A DNA stretch of 64,000 bases, taken from assembly GCF_019703515.2 (NCBI RefSeq), contig NC_059346.1:15283001-15347000 (forward strand). Direction: 5' to 3'. Below, in pieces: positions 45,737 to 58,589 of the stretch. The DNA is from Myxocyprinus asiaticus. Its lineage: Eukaryota > Chordata > Actinopteri > Cypriniformes > Catostomidae. The notes beneath the pieces were generated by a model that saw nothing but the letters and a program-made list of their open reading frames with translations, did no database searches and was not told where the DNA came from. The position numbers were made by a program, and so were the translations under genes. Positions within the stretch are counted from its first letter, which is position 1. Each line of letters opens with the position of its first letter.

Positions 45737-48097
45737 ACAGCTCCCATTTACTTGAATGGAAAGAGACCAAAATCTCTAATGATAACATTAGGCGTTTCAT
45801 CAATATTATGTGGTCAGTGGCGAATGATCAGACTCCAGTCGCTACCATCTCACTTGACGCTGAAAAGGCATTTGTTATGGTAGAATGGAATTATCTTTTT
45901 AAGATTTTGGAAATACACGTTTTTTTTGTTGTTTTTTTTTGGATGGATTAAGTTACTTTATAGACACCCGGTAGCGGCAGTACAAACAAATGGATTAATT
46001 TCAGATTATTTTACTCTGGATAGGGGCACCTGGCGGGGTTGCCCTCTTTCCCCATTATTGTTCTGTCTTGCCCTGGAACCATTAGCAGCCGCAATAAGAA
46101 AGGAAGATGATTTTCCAGTGGTAATGAGGGAGGTATGGCACATAAGCTTTTGCTTTACGCAGATGATATTTTATTATTTGTCTCCAACCCCACTAGATCT
46201 ATTCTGCCTTCACAGAATTATTAATTCCTTTTCTAAGTTCTCAGGATAGAGTCAATTGGTCTAAATCTGAAGCTTTGGCTCTGACAGCATACTGCCCAGT
46301 ATGGGCATTTTATTCCCAGCAAATTTGTGTGATTTAGTTAGAGTTAATTTTTACCCCTTAATAAAAAGGTTTTTGAGCAATGTGGGCAGGTGGGCTTCAT
46401 TAAATGTATCTATAATTGGGAAGGTTAATGTTATTAAAATTAATTGTATTCCAAAATTCAACTACCTGTTACAATCTCTCCCTGTAGATATCCCCCTCTC
46501 TTACTTCAAGCAATTTGATAGCATAGCGAAGTCCTTCATTTGGAATGGTAAACGTCCCAGATTGCATTTCAATAAGTTACATAGGCCAATTGACAAAGGT
46601 GGGCTAGGCCTATCCAAGATTTTGTTTTATTATTATGCATTCAGTCTCAGACATTTGGCTCACTGGTCGCTTCCACCTGAGAGAGCCCCTTCCTGGTTTT
46701 GTATTGAACAGGACGATCTTGCCCCTATTTCGCCATTGCAAAGCCTTTCTCTTAAACTAACCAGAGAAGTTAAGTTACACCCCATTATCTCACATTTGCA
46801 CTCGGTATGGACAAAAGTGTCCAGAGTATTTAATTTGGACACTTATTTAAATGTTGCCTCGAGTATATGGCTGAACCCAAAATTATGTATTAATAAGTCC
46901 CCTTTCTGCTGGACAGAGTGGATTGAGAGGGAGGCTAATACGCTCAGTGACCTATGTGACAGTGGGCTGTTGAGATCCTTTGAAAATATGGTTCAACATT
47001 TTGGGATCCCCAGGTCTCAATTATTTAGGTATTTACAGCTGTGCCACCTACTTTGTACTATTTTTGGGAGTAGCATACACCCCCCTAAAGCAGCAGATAC
47101 TCTGGAAGTGGTGATTACTGGTTTTGGAAAAGGCCACGAGGCATCAGTGTATTACTCCCTGCTAATTCAGAGTCTGGGGGATGGAGTTTCAACTTCTCTC
47201 AAGAGATTATGGGAGAAAGATTTAAACTTGGTATTGGAGGAAGGAGTGTGGGCTAGGATTCTAAAAAACATCAAGTCTACATTACATATAGAGATGTAAG
47301 GGTGTGCCTTATGCAATTTAAGATTTTACATCGATTCTGTTGGACCCCCTCTAGATTGTATAGGCTAGGTCTTAAAGACACACCCACCTGCTGGTGATGC
47401 CGATCAGAAGATGGGGACACAACCCATGTTTTTTGGTGGTGTGTTAAGATCCAAGAATTTTGGTTGAGGGTTCAGAGTTTTGTGTGTGACGTATTGGGTA
47501 CTCAAATCTCATTTTGCCCCAGACTCTGTATTTTAGGCGATGGGGCGGTCATTGATGTAGGGGATAAGTATATGAAGAATTGGGTCCTGGCCGGTGTTAT
47601 GATAGGCAGACAGGTCATCCTTAGGGGATGGAAATCGGCAGGAGCGCCTCGTTTCGTGAGTGGTATGTGGAGATGGGCAGGGTAGCAACATTTGAAGATT
47701 TGTCACATAGAACGCTAGGCAACATAGATCTGTTCAACAAGAAATGGGGCAGCTATTTAGCCTTTTTAGAAGGCTCTTGGGGAGGGACAGTGGATGGAGA
47801 CATGTTGTTTTAAATGTGTGTTTTGTAACCTTTTTGTTTTTTGTTTTTGAACATATACTTTTTTTTTTTTTTTTTTTTTTTATATTTCTAAATATTTTCT
47901 ACTGTTTTATTGTCTGTTTGTGTGTCATTGTCAATTGGCATTTGACCACTTGGGCATCTGTTTGTGTTGGAGGGAGGTGGGGGGGTTAATGTTCGGGGGG
48001 AAGGGTTGTCAATTTATATAATTTGAAATAAATATTCTGTTATGTTTTGCTTTTTTTATTTGTTATAAGGAATCAATAAAATTTTTAATAACAAAAG
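45737..48097 (+). mobile_element. 5'-truncated L1-type LINE with 3' tail
   Basis: RT motifs are ISLDAEKAF near 45850, RGCPLSPLLF near 46035 and an intact YADD box at 46156-46167, though in a different frame from its surroundings. The long frame 46301-47299 holds the L1 C-terminal region (SFIWNGKRPRLHFNKLHRP). The Cys motif near 47392 reads C-W-stop-C. It ends in AATAAAATTTTTAATAAC and an A-rich tail at about 48097. It is inactive. Confidence 0.85.
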
Positions 48098-48109
48098 GGT
48101 TGGTCAAGA

Positions 48110-48810
48110 TTACAGTCAAATAGCATATTTCAAATCAGCAGTAAAATCTGACAAGAGTGGTATCATAAATTGTGATTCTTTAGCTCAGATCAAGGGGAAA
48201 AAAATGTTATTTTTCAAGCTGGTCCACTAATGCACATGTACGCTCACAAGTTGACTGACAGTGACATTTGTTTTTCAAAGGTGATTGTCTCTTTACTTGT
48301 GAGGTGGGGCTTCCTTTTCTAAATCCGCCATATATAGAGCAATAGTGTAATACAGAAGTAAAAATCCCATTCATTTTTTTCCATTGACGAATTGATTTTC
48401 AACCATATAAACCTTTATTAGTCCACCAACTGTGAGCTCCAAGGTTGTTCATTGATGGTATATGCTCCCGTGATGCCATTAATCTGCAATATTTCAACTT
48501 CATTGTTTAAAAATCATGTTTGATAGCAGAATTCCTTATAAACAACTATGGTACCCATGGTCCAGCAGAGAAGGCTTCACCAATCAGAGAACCGCGTCCA
48601 ACATAGCCCGCGAAACGTACCAGGAGCAACTGCCGACTCCAATAATGCACTGTGAATGACGCAACCAAGTCGGCCTCCCTTCACCCTTAAACTACTTATA
48701 TATTTGTTCATATTGGAATATTTTGCAATAAACTTCAAACTTCAAATATATTGTTTCTAGACTTATAATCAACAACCCAAAATCAATAGTTTTATATATT
48801 TCCATTGTTT
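48110..48810. repeat. Unclassified repeat, reverse copy of 10053-10760
   Basis: Shares TCAGATTTTACTGCTGATTT (reverse) and neighbouring sequence with 10180-10260. It starts immediately after the L1 tail. No coding. Confidence 0.5.
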
Positions 48811-49235
48811 TTATTACATCATTTACAATGCTTCATGGGATTGTATTTCATGCCCTCATGAAAGACGTTAAGTACAGTCTTGTAGCCAGAGCCATTTCTA
48901 GCTATAAGCTGTATAAGCATAAAGTGGGATTGGGGCCTCCATGTTGGATTTCCCTTAGGGCCCCCATATGCTCAGAAATGGCCATGCTTGTACAGTTGTC
49001 TTTTTGACTGATGTTTAAATACTACTTTTTGCCTCAAAACAAAGTTTGTAATGTTGTGATTCACCTCGGAGCTGGTTGCTTTGGTTCATGGCTTACAACT
49101 CTTTAACAGAGCATTTTATGAAAAGCCTATGCAAAATATTAAAGGGAAAAATACTTCCGAAACCCAGACAGCTGAAAAAGTAGGTGGGAACTGATGTGCT
49201 ATATTGTGAGTTCCAATTTCACCCATTTATTTTTA
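48811..49235. other. Intergenic
   Basis: Nothing recognisable. Confidence 0.35.
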
Positions 49236-49640
49236 AGGGACAGTTCACCCAAAAATTTTAATTCAGTCATTGTAACCGCTGTGTTGTTATAAACCCACAG
49301 GACTTTCTTAACACAAAGGGAGAAATTGTGAAAAAATTTAGTTCTCAGTGATGTCATACAATGGCAGTTTATGGTGACCACATCTTCAAGAAGTCTAATA
49401 AATTATTCCACGAGACTCATGATTGTTATGAAATCGTACGATAAGGTTTGGTGTGAAACAAACAGAAATCTAATGTATTATTTAGTAAAAATGTTCACTG
49501 ACTGTTATTCTCCTGTGTGCCTTCATGAGTCTGCACATGAGCTTTAGAGCTCTTTGCATGAGAACAACAGTAGTTATGCAGCACGTGCAAGATGGGGTGT
49601 TCAAGCGAAGGCCGACTGCATCACTGTTGCGCGACAAAGG
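49236..49640 (+). repeat. Left arm of a long inverted repeat (TTAA MITE family)
   Basis: Starts TTAAGGGACAGTTCACCC. About 400 bases match the reverse complement of 53600-54040, including GTTTGGTGTGAAACAAACAG and TTTAGTAAAAATGTTCACTGA. The two may be the ends of one element or two inverted copies. Confidence 0.72.
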
Positions 49641-50220
49641 CTGTCCAAATTTGAAGGCTCCTTCAAATGCGGCCTCCAAATGCGTGCTTTGTTTCACATG
49701 AAATGAAGGATACAACAGATGGATCCTTGGTGACCTTGCCTACCCCAGAATTCATTGCGCACCAATGATGACAGGATTTTTTTGAGAGAAATTGCCGAAT
49801 TACACTTTTAAACATAAGTATTGGGTTTCAGCTTACTCAAATATCTAATGATACAAATGTGAAAAAAAAAAAAAAATCTTTAAAGTGGTACAAATGTTGA
49901 CTTATATCTTACTAAAATGTGATTATATATAGTTTATACTCTTTATTATATACAGAAATAGACCATGGTGAAAATATTTTGACAGTTTGTGAACCCTGTT
50001 TTGTTTTCAGACAGTTTAATATAACTTTCAAAAAAGTCCAGTACAAACGTTACAGTCACTCGGCAGCTGTCACAGTTGTTAGGTGACAAGAACAGTCCTC
50101 CGTAGGCTAGACTGTCCCAATTAACAATGCTCAGTCCAACCTTCGTGGCCTTCGAAGGCGTGGCCTTTGAAGTCCGAGTCCTTCGAAGGATGCAGCCTTT
50201 GAATTGAGACACAGCCATTG
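49641..50220. repeat. hAT-like MITE with TTCGAAGG motifs
   Basis: The right end, reversed, reads CTCAATTCAAAGGCTGCATC. CCTTCGAAGG palindromes lie at 50150-50190, and similar AAGGCTCCTTCAAATGC text lies near 49657. The exact ends are uncertain. Confidence 0.5.
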
Positions 50221-50249
50221 TGTGTATGTGTGAAACACCACATGATTAC

Positions 50250-51837
50250 AGAGGTGTAAATCTTGTTAGCGCCATCCATTGGCCGATTTATTTCAAATTT
50301 CTCACAGACTTCTAGGGACAGGAGTCGAACAGGCCCACCGAGATTTGTGCCGATCGGCCTCCGTTAACCTTGTCTAATAGGTGCTCAAAATTCATTGGCT
50401 GATGGCGGCCATGTTTTTTGAGATATGCCTGTGTCCTCATAGACAGTTATGGCACCTTGGACAAAGACACTGCATGCCAATTTTCAACTCAATCAGACTA
50501 ACGGTTGAGTAGGTAGAGCTGTTTTCATGTTTGTTTTCCTGTTATAGCGCCACCAAGTGGCCAAAATCTGAAGTTTTTCTGTGACCTCAGATTGAGCTCA
50601 TACACATGTGTACTGAGTTTGGTGAAAATATCTCATTTTGTTCGGGCATTATAGCCATTTTAGTACAAATGGCCCGCCCTTTTCAAACATTTTGGCATCC
50701 CTTAGCGACTGTGAGTTGAAATTTCAACTTTTTTTTGATAATTATTGATAATCAGACTCCAGAGTATATTTCTGCAATGGTTTGGTTCCGATCAGGTGAA
50801 AAACCTAGGACTAGTTCGCAAAAGTAGGTTTCTAACATTATCTGAAATATGAACCGAACAGTTTGACATACACCAATGCTTCTTGAGCCAAAGTTGTTTA
50901 GAATGAGAAGAGCTATCAGGAGATATATATTACTTGTGTTTTTTCAAAACACTGCATTATATACAACCATTAACACCTACAAAAAGCATGATAGCACCAC
51001 CTAGTGGCCAATTTTTTAAAAACTTTGCACAACCCTCTCAGACCAAGAGTCAAATAGGTCCACCAAGTTTCATTACGATCGGTCATCGTTAACCTTGTAT
51101 AATAGCTGCTGAAATTTGATTGGCCGATGGTGGCCATGTTTTTCAACATATATGAATGTCCATATAGACAGTGATGCAGCTGAGACAAAGACAATGTATG
51201 GAAATTTTGAAGTCAATAGGATTAACGGTTTCATAGTTACAGCCAATTTAATGTTTTTGTTGGTATTATAGCGCCAACATGTGGCAAAACCGCACCAACA
51301 TTTCTGGGCGACCAAAGATTGACCTCTTACATAAGCATGCCAAATTTGGTGAAGATATCTCATTTCTTTCAATAGTTATAGCCATTTACGTAAAATTGGC
51401 CACTACTGCTTCCGATGTTTTCGCATACCGTAGCTAGCTTGAGTCGAAAGTTCAAACTTTTTTGATAACTTTTGATATCGAGACTCCATAGAATCGTTTG
51501 GCACTGGTTTGGTCCCGATCGGACGTAAAACCTAGGACTAGTTTGTAAAAGTAAGTTTTATGAAAAATCCAAGATGGCGGAAAATTTTTATAGGTGGAAA
51601 TGAAATCGGAGATATACGTTTTGTTTCGTTTGAGCCAAGGATTCCAATGGTATAAAGAACTACGACAAATGGTCTAGGAGTTATGAGCAGTTTCGCGTTT
51701 TTGATCGCTCTAGCGCCCCCATTGACCGATTTGGCTGAGTCCGTGTTTCTGTGTAGCGAGCCATACTACTACCATCTGACCAAGTTTAAAGTCTCTAGGC
51801 CTTACGGTTTGCTCTGCCCGATCAGTTTTATGGCAGA
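50250..51837. repeat. Diverged direct repeat block with AGCGCCACC-type motifs
   Basis: Two diverged copies, about 50255-50860 and 50970-51580, share in order: GCGCCAxCTxxTGGCC, GATCGG, GTTAACCTTGT, TGGCGGCCATGTTTTT, ATAGACAGT, ATTTTGGTGAA, AGACTCCA and AAAACCTAGGACTAGTT. A third partial copy runs to 51830. No coding. It is a common-looking fish repeat leading into the tandem array at 51838. Confidence 0.7.
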
Positions 51838-52457
51838 ATAATAATAATAATAATAATAAAAATCTTAACAATTACAATAGGGTTTCAGTGCTAAATGCTT
51901 GAACCCCTAATAATAATAATACAAATCTTAACAATTACAATAGGGTTTCAGCGCTTGAACCCCTAAATAATAAAAATCTTAACAATTACAATAGGGTTTC
52001 AGCGCTATGCACTTGAACCCCTAATAATAAAAATCTTAACAATTACAATAAGGTTTCAGCGCTAAGCGCTTGAACCCCTAATGATAATAATACAAATCTT
52101 AACAATTACAATAGGGTTTCAGTGCTAAGCGATTGAACCCCTAATAAAAATCTTAACAAATACAATAGGGTTTCAGCGCTAAGCGGTTGAACCCCTAATA
52201 ATAATACAAATCTTAACAATTACAATAGGGTTTCAGCACTAAGCGCTTGAACCCCTAATAATAATAATAATAATAATACAAATCGTAACAATTACAATAA
52301 AGTTTCAGCGCTAAGTGCTTGAACACCTAATAATAATAATAATAAAAAAAATCTTAATTAAAATAGGGTTTCAGCGCTAAGCGCTTGAACCCCTAATAAT
52401 AATACAAATCTTAACAATTACAATAGGGTTTCAGCACTAAGCGCTTGAACCCCTAAA
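51838..52457. repeat. Tandem repeat, about ten units of 50-70 bp
   Basis: Each unit contains AATCTTAACAATTACAAT, then AGGGTTTCAGCGCTAAGCGC and TTGAACCCCTAATAATAA. Length differences come from the AAT spacer and a few deletions. The core AGCGCTAAGCGCTT contains two overlapping short palindromes. Confidence 0.92.
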
Positions 52458-53038
52458 AAACTTACTTCTTCAGCATGAAACCTGGGGAAGAGATGGCAGC
52501 AGGATGCACCATGGGAAGAAGACAGGCCGGTGGAGGCAGTGTGATGCTCTGGGCAATGTTTTGCTGGGAATCCTTGGGTCCTGGCATTCATGTACTGAAT
52601 GTTACTTTGACACGTACCACCTACCTAAAGAATGTTGCACACCACGTACACCCCTTCATGGCAACGGTATTCCCTGATGGCAGTGGCCTCTTCAGCAGGA
52701 TAATGCGCCCTGCCACACTGCAACAATTGTTCAGGAATGGTTTGAGGAGCATGACAAAGAGTTCAAGGTGTTGACTTGGTCTCCAAATTCCCCAGATCTC
52801 AATCCGATTGAGCATCTATGGGATGTGCTGGACCAATAAGTCCGATCCATGGAGGCCCCAACTCAAAACTTACAGGACTTAAAGGATCTGCTGCTAACGT
52901 CTTGGTGCCAGATACCACAGGACACCTCCAGAGGTCTTGTGGAGTCCATGCCTTGACGGGTCAGAGCTGTTTTGGTGGAAAGAGGGGGACCTACATGATA
53001 TTAGGCAGGTGGTTTTAATGTTGTGGCTGATCAGTGTA
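52458..53038 (+). mobile_element. 5'-truncated Tc1-like element
   Basis: Begins inside a transposase (GGGSVMLWAMF near 52535) and includes broken text for the second Asp region and [12 protein letters not shown], where the next codon is a stop (TAA near 52838). It ends with the inverted repeat ...TTTTAATGTTGTGGCTGATC. Same family as 17550 and 26736. Confidence 0.82.
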
Positions 53039-53590
53039 GATGCATTTTAATGTACAACCTTATTTGTTTGAACCTGAGTCCTCCATCAAACAGAGAGATG
53101 GGGCTGAAGGTAGCTACATTCACATCGTGTCCTGCTCAGATGCCAAACGACATGCAATAAAAGTGATCTTTTCTATGTTAATCAGAGTTTTTTGTCCTAA
53201 GAGTTGCAATGAGCAATGGGACATTCTGTCAACTGCTTGGTTTCTATATTTGGCGTCACGTCCAGTAACCCCATCTGCAATGAACTGCCACCGGTCCAAA
53301 ATGCGATGTGTGGTGCGAGCACTAGGCGATTGTCTGTGTTCCGCGACTGCTTTCGGGTCCTTGAATAACGTGCGACAGCCAGTGGAGTTTCTGGTTCCCC
53401 CCTCGGGTAAGATGGTGCCACTCTAGGGAGTTGGTGCCCTACGCAGACTGTGTAATATGCGTATAGGAAGCGGCTGTACTTTTAGCTACCTTCAGCCTCC
53501 TCCATCACACTTTCAGACATGTTTGTAAGTTCTGTTCTCTGGTTTGTGTGCAGCTATGTTGTGTTTTCTGTTGTTAATATCGCTGGTAGT
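53039..53590. other. Intergenic, probable unclassified repeat
   Basis: GTTGGTGCCCTACGCAGACTG near 53430 resembles a common fish repeat, from memory. No gene. Confidence 0.35.
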
Positions 53591-54041
53591 CCTGTTGAAG
53601 CAAAACAAAACAAGTTTTCGCTTGAACGCCTCATCTTGCGTGTGCTGCATAACTACTGTTGTTCTTGTGCTAAGAGCTCTAAAGCTCACGTGCAGACTCA
53701 TGAACGCGCACGGGAGAATAATGGTCAGTGAACATTTTTACTAAATAATATATTAGATTTCTGTTTGTTTCACACCAAACCTTATCGTATGCTTTCATAA
53801 AAATCATGAATCTCATGGAATAATTTATCAGACTTCTGACTTATACTTTTGTGTCCTTTCAAAGTTTGAAGAAATGGTCACCATTAACTGCCATTGTTTG
53901 ACATAACTGAGAACAACATTTTTTTTCACAATTCCTCTCTTCATGTTAAGAAAAAGATGGAAAGTCATATGTGGTTTTAACAACACAGGGGTGAGTAAAC
54001 AATTGCTGAATTTTCATTTTGGGGTGAACTAATCCTTTAAT
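53591..54041 (-). repeat. Right arm of the long inverted repeat (TTAA MITE family)
   Basis: Ends GGGGTGAACTAATCCTTTAA, the mirror of 49236. See the left arm. Confidence 0.72.
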
Positions 54042-54064
54042 ACAAGTGCTCAGTCTCGAGCTAA

Positions 54065-54200
54065 TTAGTAGGGATGGGTGGATCGATATTAAAGTATCAA
54101 TACTTCCGATACTGGTGTTGTATCAAAAATATCGATCCTCACACAAAAATATTAATTCTAACATTTTTTTATTTTTTAAACTAGGCATATTATCATTTGG
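54065..54200. repeat. hAT end fragment with ATCGATATT motifs
   Basis: TAGGGATGGGTGGATCGATA followed by AATATCGATCC-type text resembles the ends at 27748 and 38935. No partner end was seen. Confidence 0.45.
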
Positions 54201-55140
54201 TTACCATAAACATGAACAATAATCATTAGCTTGAAATAGAAATAAAAATGATAAGGCCATATTAGCAAATACTTGTGTAGGATGGGAACTATTTCTTCCT
54301 CCGCTCATCTTAACAAGCATCTGAAAAACACAAGCAGACAAGCACTTGTGACATGGCAAGGCTCATTCAAACAAGAGGAATCATGCCTTGTAGAGGTAAT
54401 GATAGAAAATCAGAGAAACAGCGTCTGGAGTAAATTCACACTAAAATAACAACATATCTAAAGATGACATTTCTTATAATGTCACCTTTAGATATGTCAT
54501 ATTCTTAATAATAATTGTGTGGTAATTTTGTGGTAACTATGGTTTAACTAAATACCATAGTTAAACTATAGTTACTGTAGTGAAACCATGGTTAATTTTT
54601 GTAAAGATAAACAAATCAGAAGTCTAATAATTTTCTATTTAGGCTCACACATTTGGTCCCCACAATGTAGTATAAACATGTACACTCACACACGCGCGCG
54701 CAAAAAATACACAAACTGGCAGTCCTGCCCCAAACTCAAGCCACTGGTTGAGTCAATGTTGCTATGTCAGCCCACTGAGACATATGTTCATCAAACAAAC
54801 AAATGCAGTGGGGCATCAGAAAATGTGGGGCTTTACAATTTATTGATCAGGACAATTGTCTCAGTGTTTCCAAAAACTTACTTGTAAGATAAAAAATCTT
54901 GTTCCAACCATTTTATTTCCTGTGCACAGCAGACTTTCTTATTAGTTAGAAATTCTTTACATTAATTCCATACAAAATACATTCAGAAAGACACCTTATT
55001 TTTTTTCCTTTTTCAAACAGAAAGCATGTGATGTTCAAATTTAAAAGCCTTTTCAAAAATAGAGGTGATATTTTTTCTATATTTTAAAGTCATGTAGTTC
55101 TCCTTTTGAGCATTGTGAAAATATATATATGTGTACCTGG
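54201..55140. other. Intergenic
   Basis: No gene is seen. A segment near 54715-54790 (CCACTGGTTGAGTCAATGTT) resembles the sequence interrupted by the MITE at 62557, so both are copies of one old repeat. Confidence 0.4.
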
Positions 55141-55575
55141 TGTCAAAGCGAGAGTGAGACAGAGACCCATTTGCAGAAGAACAGTTCAAAAGATTTATTA
55201 ACAACAAATGTCAACATAAACTGTGCTGGTGAAGTATTAGAATTCCAGCAGCGGATACAGTGGCAGGAGGCAAGGAACAAGTCTGTGTGTGAGTAGTGGG
55301 TGTATGCATTGTGGAAGTCAGGAGCAGATCCGTAGGAAGAGTCCACTGAAGTGTGGTGTGGTGCAGAGAACAAAGCCCGGACGAAGGAGGGCAGTCGTAT
55401 TCCCGACACTCGGGCAAAGACAAGGAATCTTGGACTGGCAATTTGTGGGTGGCGAGGACAGGCGTACAGCAAACTGAAAGGTAATGACACTTCCTGACAT
55501 GCGGGCAGATACAGGTAACCAACAGATAGATGAGACAGCACCAACTAGACAAAGAGAGCAAAGTTAGCTGCTTGA
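55141..55575 (-). repeat. 3' LTR of the Gypsy element, partly deleted
   Basis: The LTR segment homologous to 59434-59880. Sequence equivalent to 59890-60134 is absent, so integrase-frame sequence runs directly into it. Confidence 0.75.
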
Positions 55576-57000
55576 CACAGGGGGGTGGTGGGATGCAAAT
55601 TGTAATGAAAAACCGGTTTTAATTTAGAGATGTGAAAAACAGGGTGAATACATTTGAGGTGAGGTGGTAATTTGAGGCAGACCGCCATCGGACTAATGAC
55701 CTTGGTGATAGGTAATGGCCCGATAAACTTGGGACTCAGCTTACGTGAGGGCAGTCGGAGCGAACTTGGAGGACAACCAAACCTTCTGCCTGCACACGTA
55801 AGCTGGGGGCTTAGACTGGTGTCGGTCCGCTGACCTCTTGACGATAGCACCAGTCCATAAGAGGGCTTCTCTGGTGGCTTTCCAGGTGCATTGGCACCTC
55901 TGCAAAAAATGTGTGTATGGACGGGACCAGAACATTGGGCTCTTGAGCGGGAACAGAGGGGGCTGGTAGCCAAGGCTACACTGGAAGGGCAATAACCCTG
56001 TAGATGACGACGGCAAGGAGTTGTGAGCGTACTCGACCCAGAATAAATTATTGCTCCACGAAGATGGGTTATGGGAGGCCATACGGTACAGGGTCTTTTC
56101 CAGTTCCTGATTAGTTCACTCCGCCTGTCCATTTGTCTGGGGGTGGAACCCAGAGGACAAACTCACTGTAGCACCCAGCTGTCGACTGAACTCTGCCCAA
56201 AAATGTGACACAAACTGGGGGCCTCTCTCAGAAACCACTTCGACCGGGAGGCCATGAATGCGGAAGACGTGGTTTATGACTGCTACCGCTGTCTCCCTCA
56301 CTGAGGGGAATCTGGGGAGGGGAATGAAATAAGCAGCCTTCGAGAACCAGTCCACTACATTCAAAATTACTGTGTTGCCATGGGAAGGGGGGAGGCCAGT
56401 TACAAAATCCATGACTATGTGTGACCTGGGTCTCGAAGGGACAGACAGTGGTTGGAGAGGCCGGCCGGGGGGTTACAGGAGGTCTTATTTGTTGCACAAA
56501 TGGGGCAAGTGGCAATGAACTGGCATCCATCCTACGCAAGCAATGGCCACCAGAAACGCTGTCTAATGAGCGCCTGGGTGCGGGTAGTCCCTGGGTGGCA
56601 AGCGACATTGGACAAGTGACCCCAATGTAGGACATGCGTCCAAATTGACCACCGAACAACCTGCCCGCTGGGCATGTGGTGGTGGGGCACAGTGTTTCGT
56701 AGCACACCACGGACTTTAGCCTCCACCTCCCAGGATACCATGCCCACCACTCGAGAGGCGAGTAGGATGGTATCCGGTGGGATGGTGGAGGTCACGATTT
56801 TGAAACAGAGACATTTTTAGAGCCCGGGCGATACAAAAGTGTGAAATTAAACCGAGTGAAAAATAATTCCCAGCGAGCCTGTCTAGAGTTGATTTGTTTT
56901 ATGCTACGGATGTACTCTAGGTTCTTATGGTCAGTCCAGACCACGAAAGGTATCCCTGAACCCTCTAACCAATGACGCCACATGCCAAGGCCAACCGGAC
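55545..57000 (-). pseudogene. Gypsy RNase H and integrase remnant
   Basis: RNase H end: [14 protein letters not shown] (56983-56792). Integrase: an upstream zinc-binding-like region is broken. The core starts [10 protein letters not shown] with the first Asp (56412). The second metal ligand, normally Asp in VSDRGPQF, is Glu (VSERGPQF). The third, the Glu of NGQAE, is present near 56120. A frame break follows, then HNSLPSSSTGLLPFQ and a C-terminal part running into the LTR. No chromodomain was recognised. Confidence 0.82.
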
Positions 57001-57399
57001 AGCAAGCAATTCTTGGTTACCGACGTTGTAGTTACGTTCAGCAGGTGATCAGCGGTGCGAAAAAGTGCACACGGACCTTTCCATCCGAGGGAGAGCGCTG
57101 CGAAAGGACCACTTCAACAACAAACTTGGACACATCCACCTTCACCACAAACCGACTAGCAGGGTCGAGAGTTATCAAAATAGGTGCAGCAGAGAACCAC
57201 TCCTTTAGCTTGGAAAACCTGGCTTCAGCCCACGTAGACTAGCAAAAGTCAGTGCGGGTTAAGGTGAAATCTATCAAAGACACGCAGAGTTGGCTGTAGT
57301 TTCTAATGAACCTCCGATAAAATTAGCCCCAGAAACCTCTGCAATGCCTTGCAAGAATCTGGGATTGGCTAATCAGAGATGGTTTTGACTTTAGCAGGG

Positions 57400-58589
57400 T
57401 CCATACGCACTCCCTTGGAAGAAACGATGAACCCCAGGAACGGAACCGACTGTGCATGAAAAGCGCACTTCTCCACCATGACAAACAGCTGATTCTGTAG
57501 CAGTCGCTGAAGCACCTGCCTGACGTGCTGTACATGGTCCTGGATATTCTGGGAGAAGATCAGAATATTATAAAAATAAACAGAAAACGATCAACCATGT
57601 CTCTAAACACATCATTTACGAGCCCCTGGAAGATGGCAGGGGCTGTGACCAATCCGAAAGGCATTACCAAATATTCGAAGTGCCCCCTGAGTGTTAAAGG
57701 CCGTCTTCCACTCATCCCCCTTCCTGATTTGGACCAGGTGATAAGAGTTGCGTAGGTCCAACTTCGTAAAGATGGATGCCCCCTGCAAGAGTTCGAAGGC
57801 TGAGGACATCAACGGCAAAGGATAAAAAAAATTTCACCATGATGTCATTCAGCCCTCGATAATATTTGCAGGGTCTAAGTGAGCCATCCTTCTTCTCCAC
57901 AAAGAAGAATGCCGCTCCTGCGGGCAATGAGGAAGAGGGGATGAGACTGGCTGCCGGAGAATCATTGATATAGCTGTTCATGGCCTTCCACTCGGGAGCT
58001 GAGAGCGAATTCAGCTGTCTCCAAGGAGGAGAGGTGCCAGAAAGCAGTTCAATGGCACAGTCGTACGGGCGATGAGGAGGGAGGGTCGCGGCGCGGGACT
58101 GGCTGAACACTGCCCTCAAGTCATGGTACGTCAACGGCACTCCGGACAAATCCGCCAGCTCATCCTGCAACGAAACACAAGACTGGACAGGGGAGACAGC
58201 AGAATTAAGACAATAAGAGCTCCAAGCAAGAAGAGTGTTGGTTGTCCAATCTATGTGTGGGTTGTGCGTTACCAACCATGGATGCCCCAACACTACCAGG
58301 GTCGATGGGGATCGGATAAGATAAAAGGACTGTTGTTCTGAGTGATTACCAGAGATGAGGGTGACTGGCTTGGTAGACTGGGTGATGACTGACAGGAGCG
58401 TGCCACTGAGGGTGTGGGCGGTGATGGGTTCATCCAACTGGACCCTAGGAAGCCGCCATTTAGAGGCCAACTCGATGTAAATGAAGTTTCCTTCCAGAGC
58501 CGAAACCGTGTGACTGGCTAAGCCATACTGCAGCCAGGCCGGGAGAAGATTACGAAGTCCGGGGGCTTTTTTCAAAGGTGTTGGGCTCG
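57400..58589 (-). pseudogene. Gypsy protease and reverse transcriptase remnant
   Basis: Protease region: [15 protein letters not shown] is recognisable, but the DSG active-site triplet expected just before it reads SALEG, so the catalytic Asp is lost. RT follows with [16 protein letters not shown] and YRGLND, a frameshift near 57830, [13 protein letters not shown] at about 57770, then further breaks. The box expected as YLDD, near 57570, has lost both Asp codons. [13 protein letters not shown] and VRMDPAKVK follow near 57460-57390. Confidence 0.8.

Noticed and set aside
51838..52457. CRISPR-like array
   Set aside because: Spacing is irregular AT-rich filler, not unique spacers; there is no cas gene, and the DNA is clearly vertebrate.
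55211..55561. Frames of about 116 and 133 residues in the Gypsy LTRs (also 59528-59881)
   Set aside because: They lie in LTR sequence, are shared by both LTRs in different frames and show no coding pattern.
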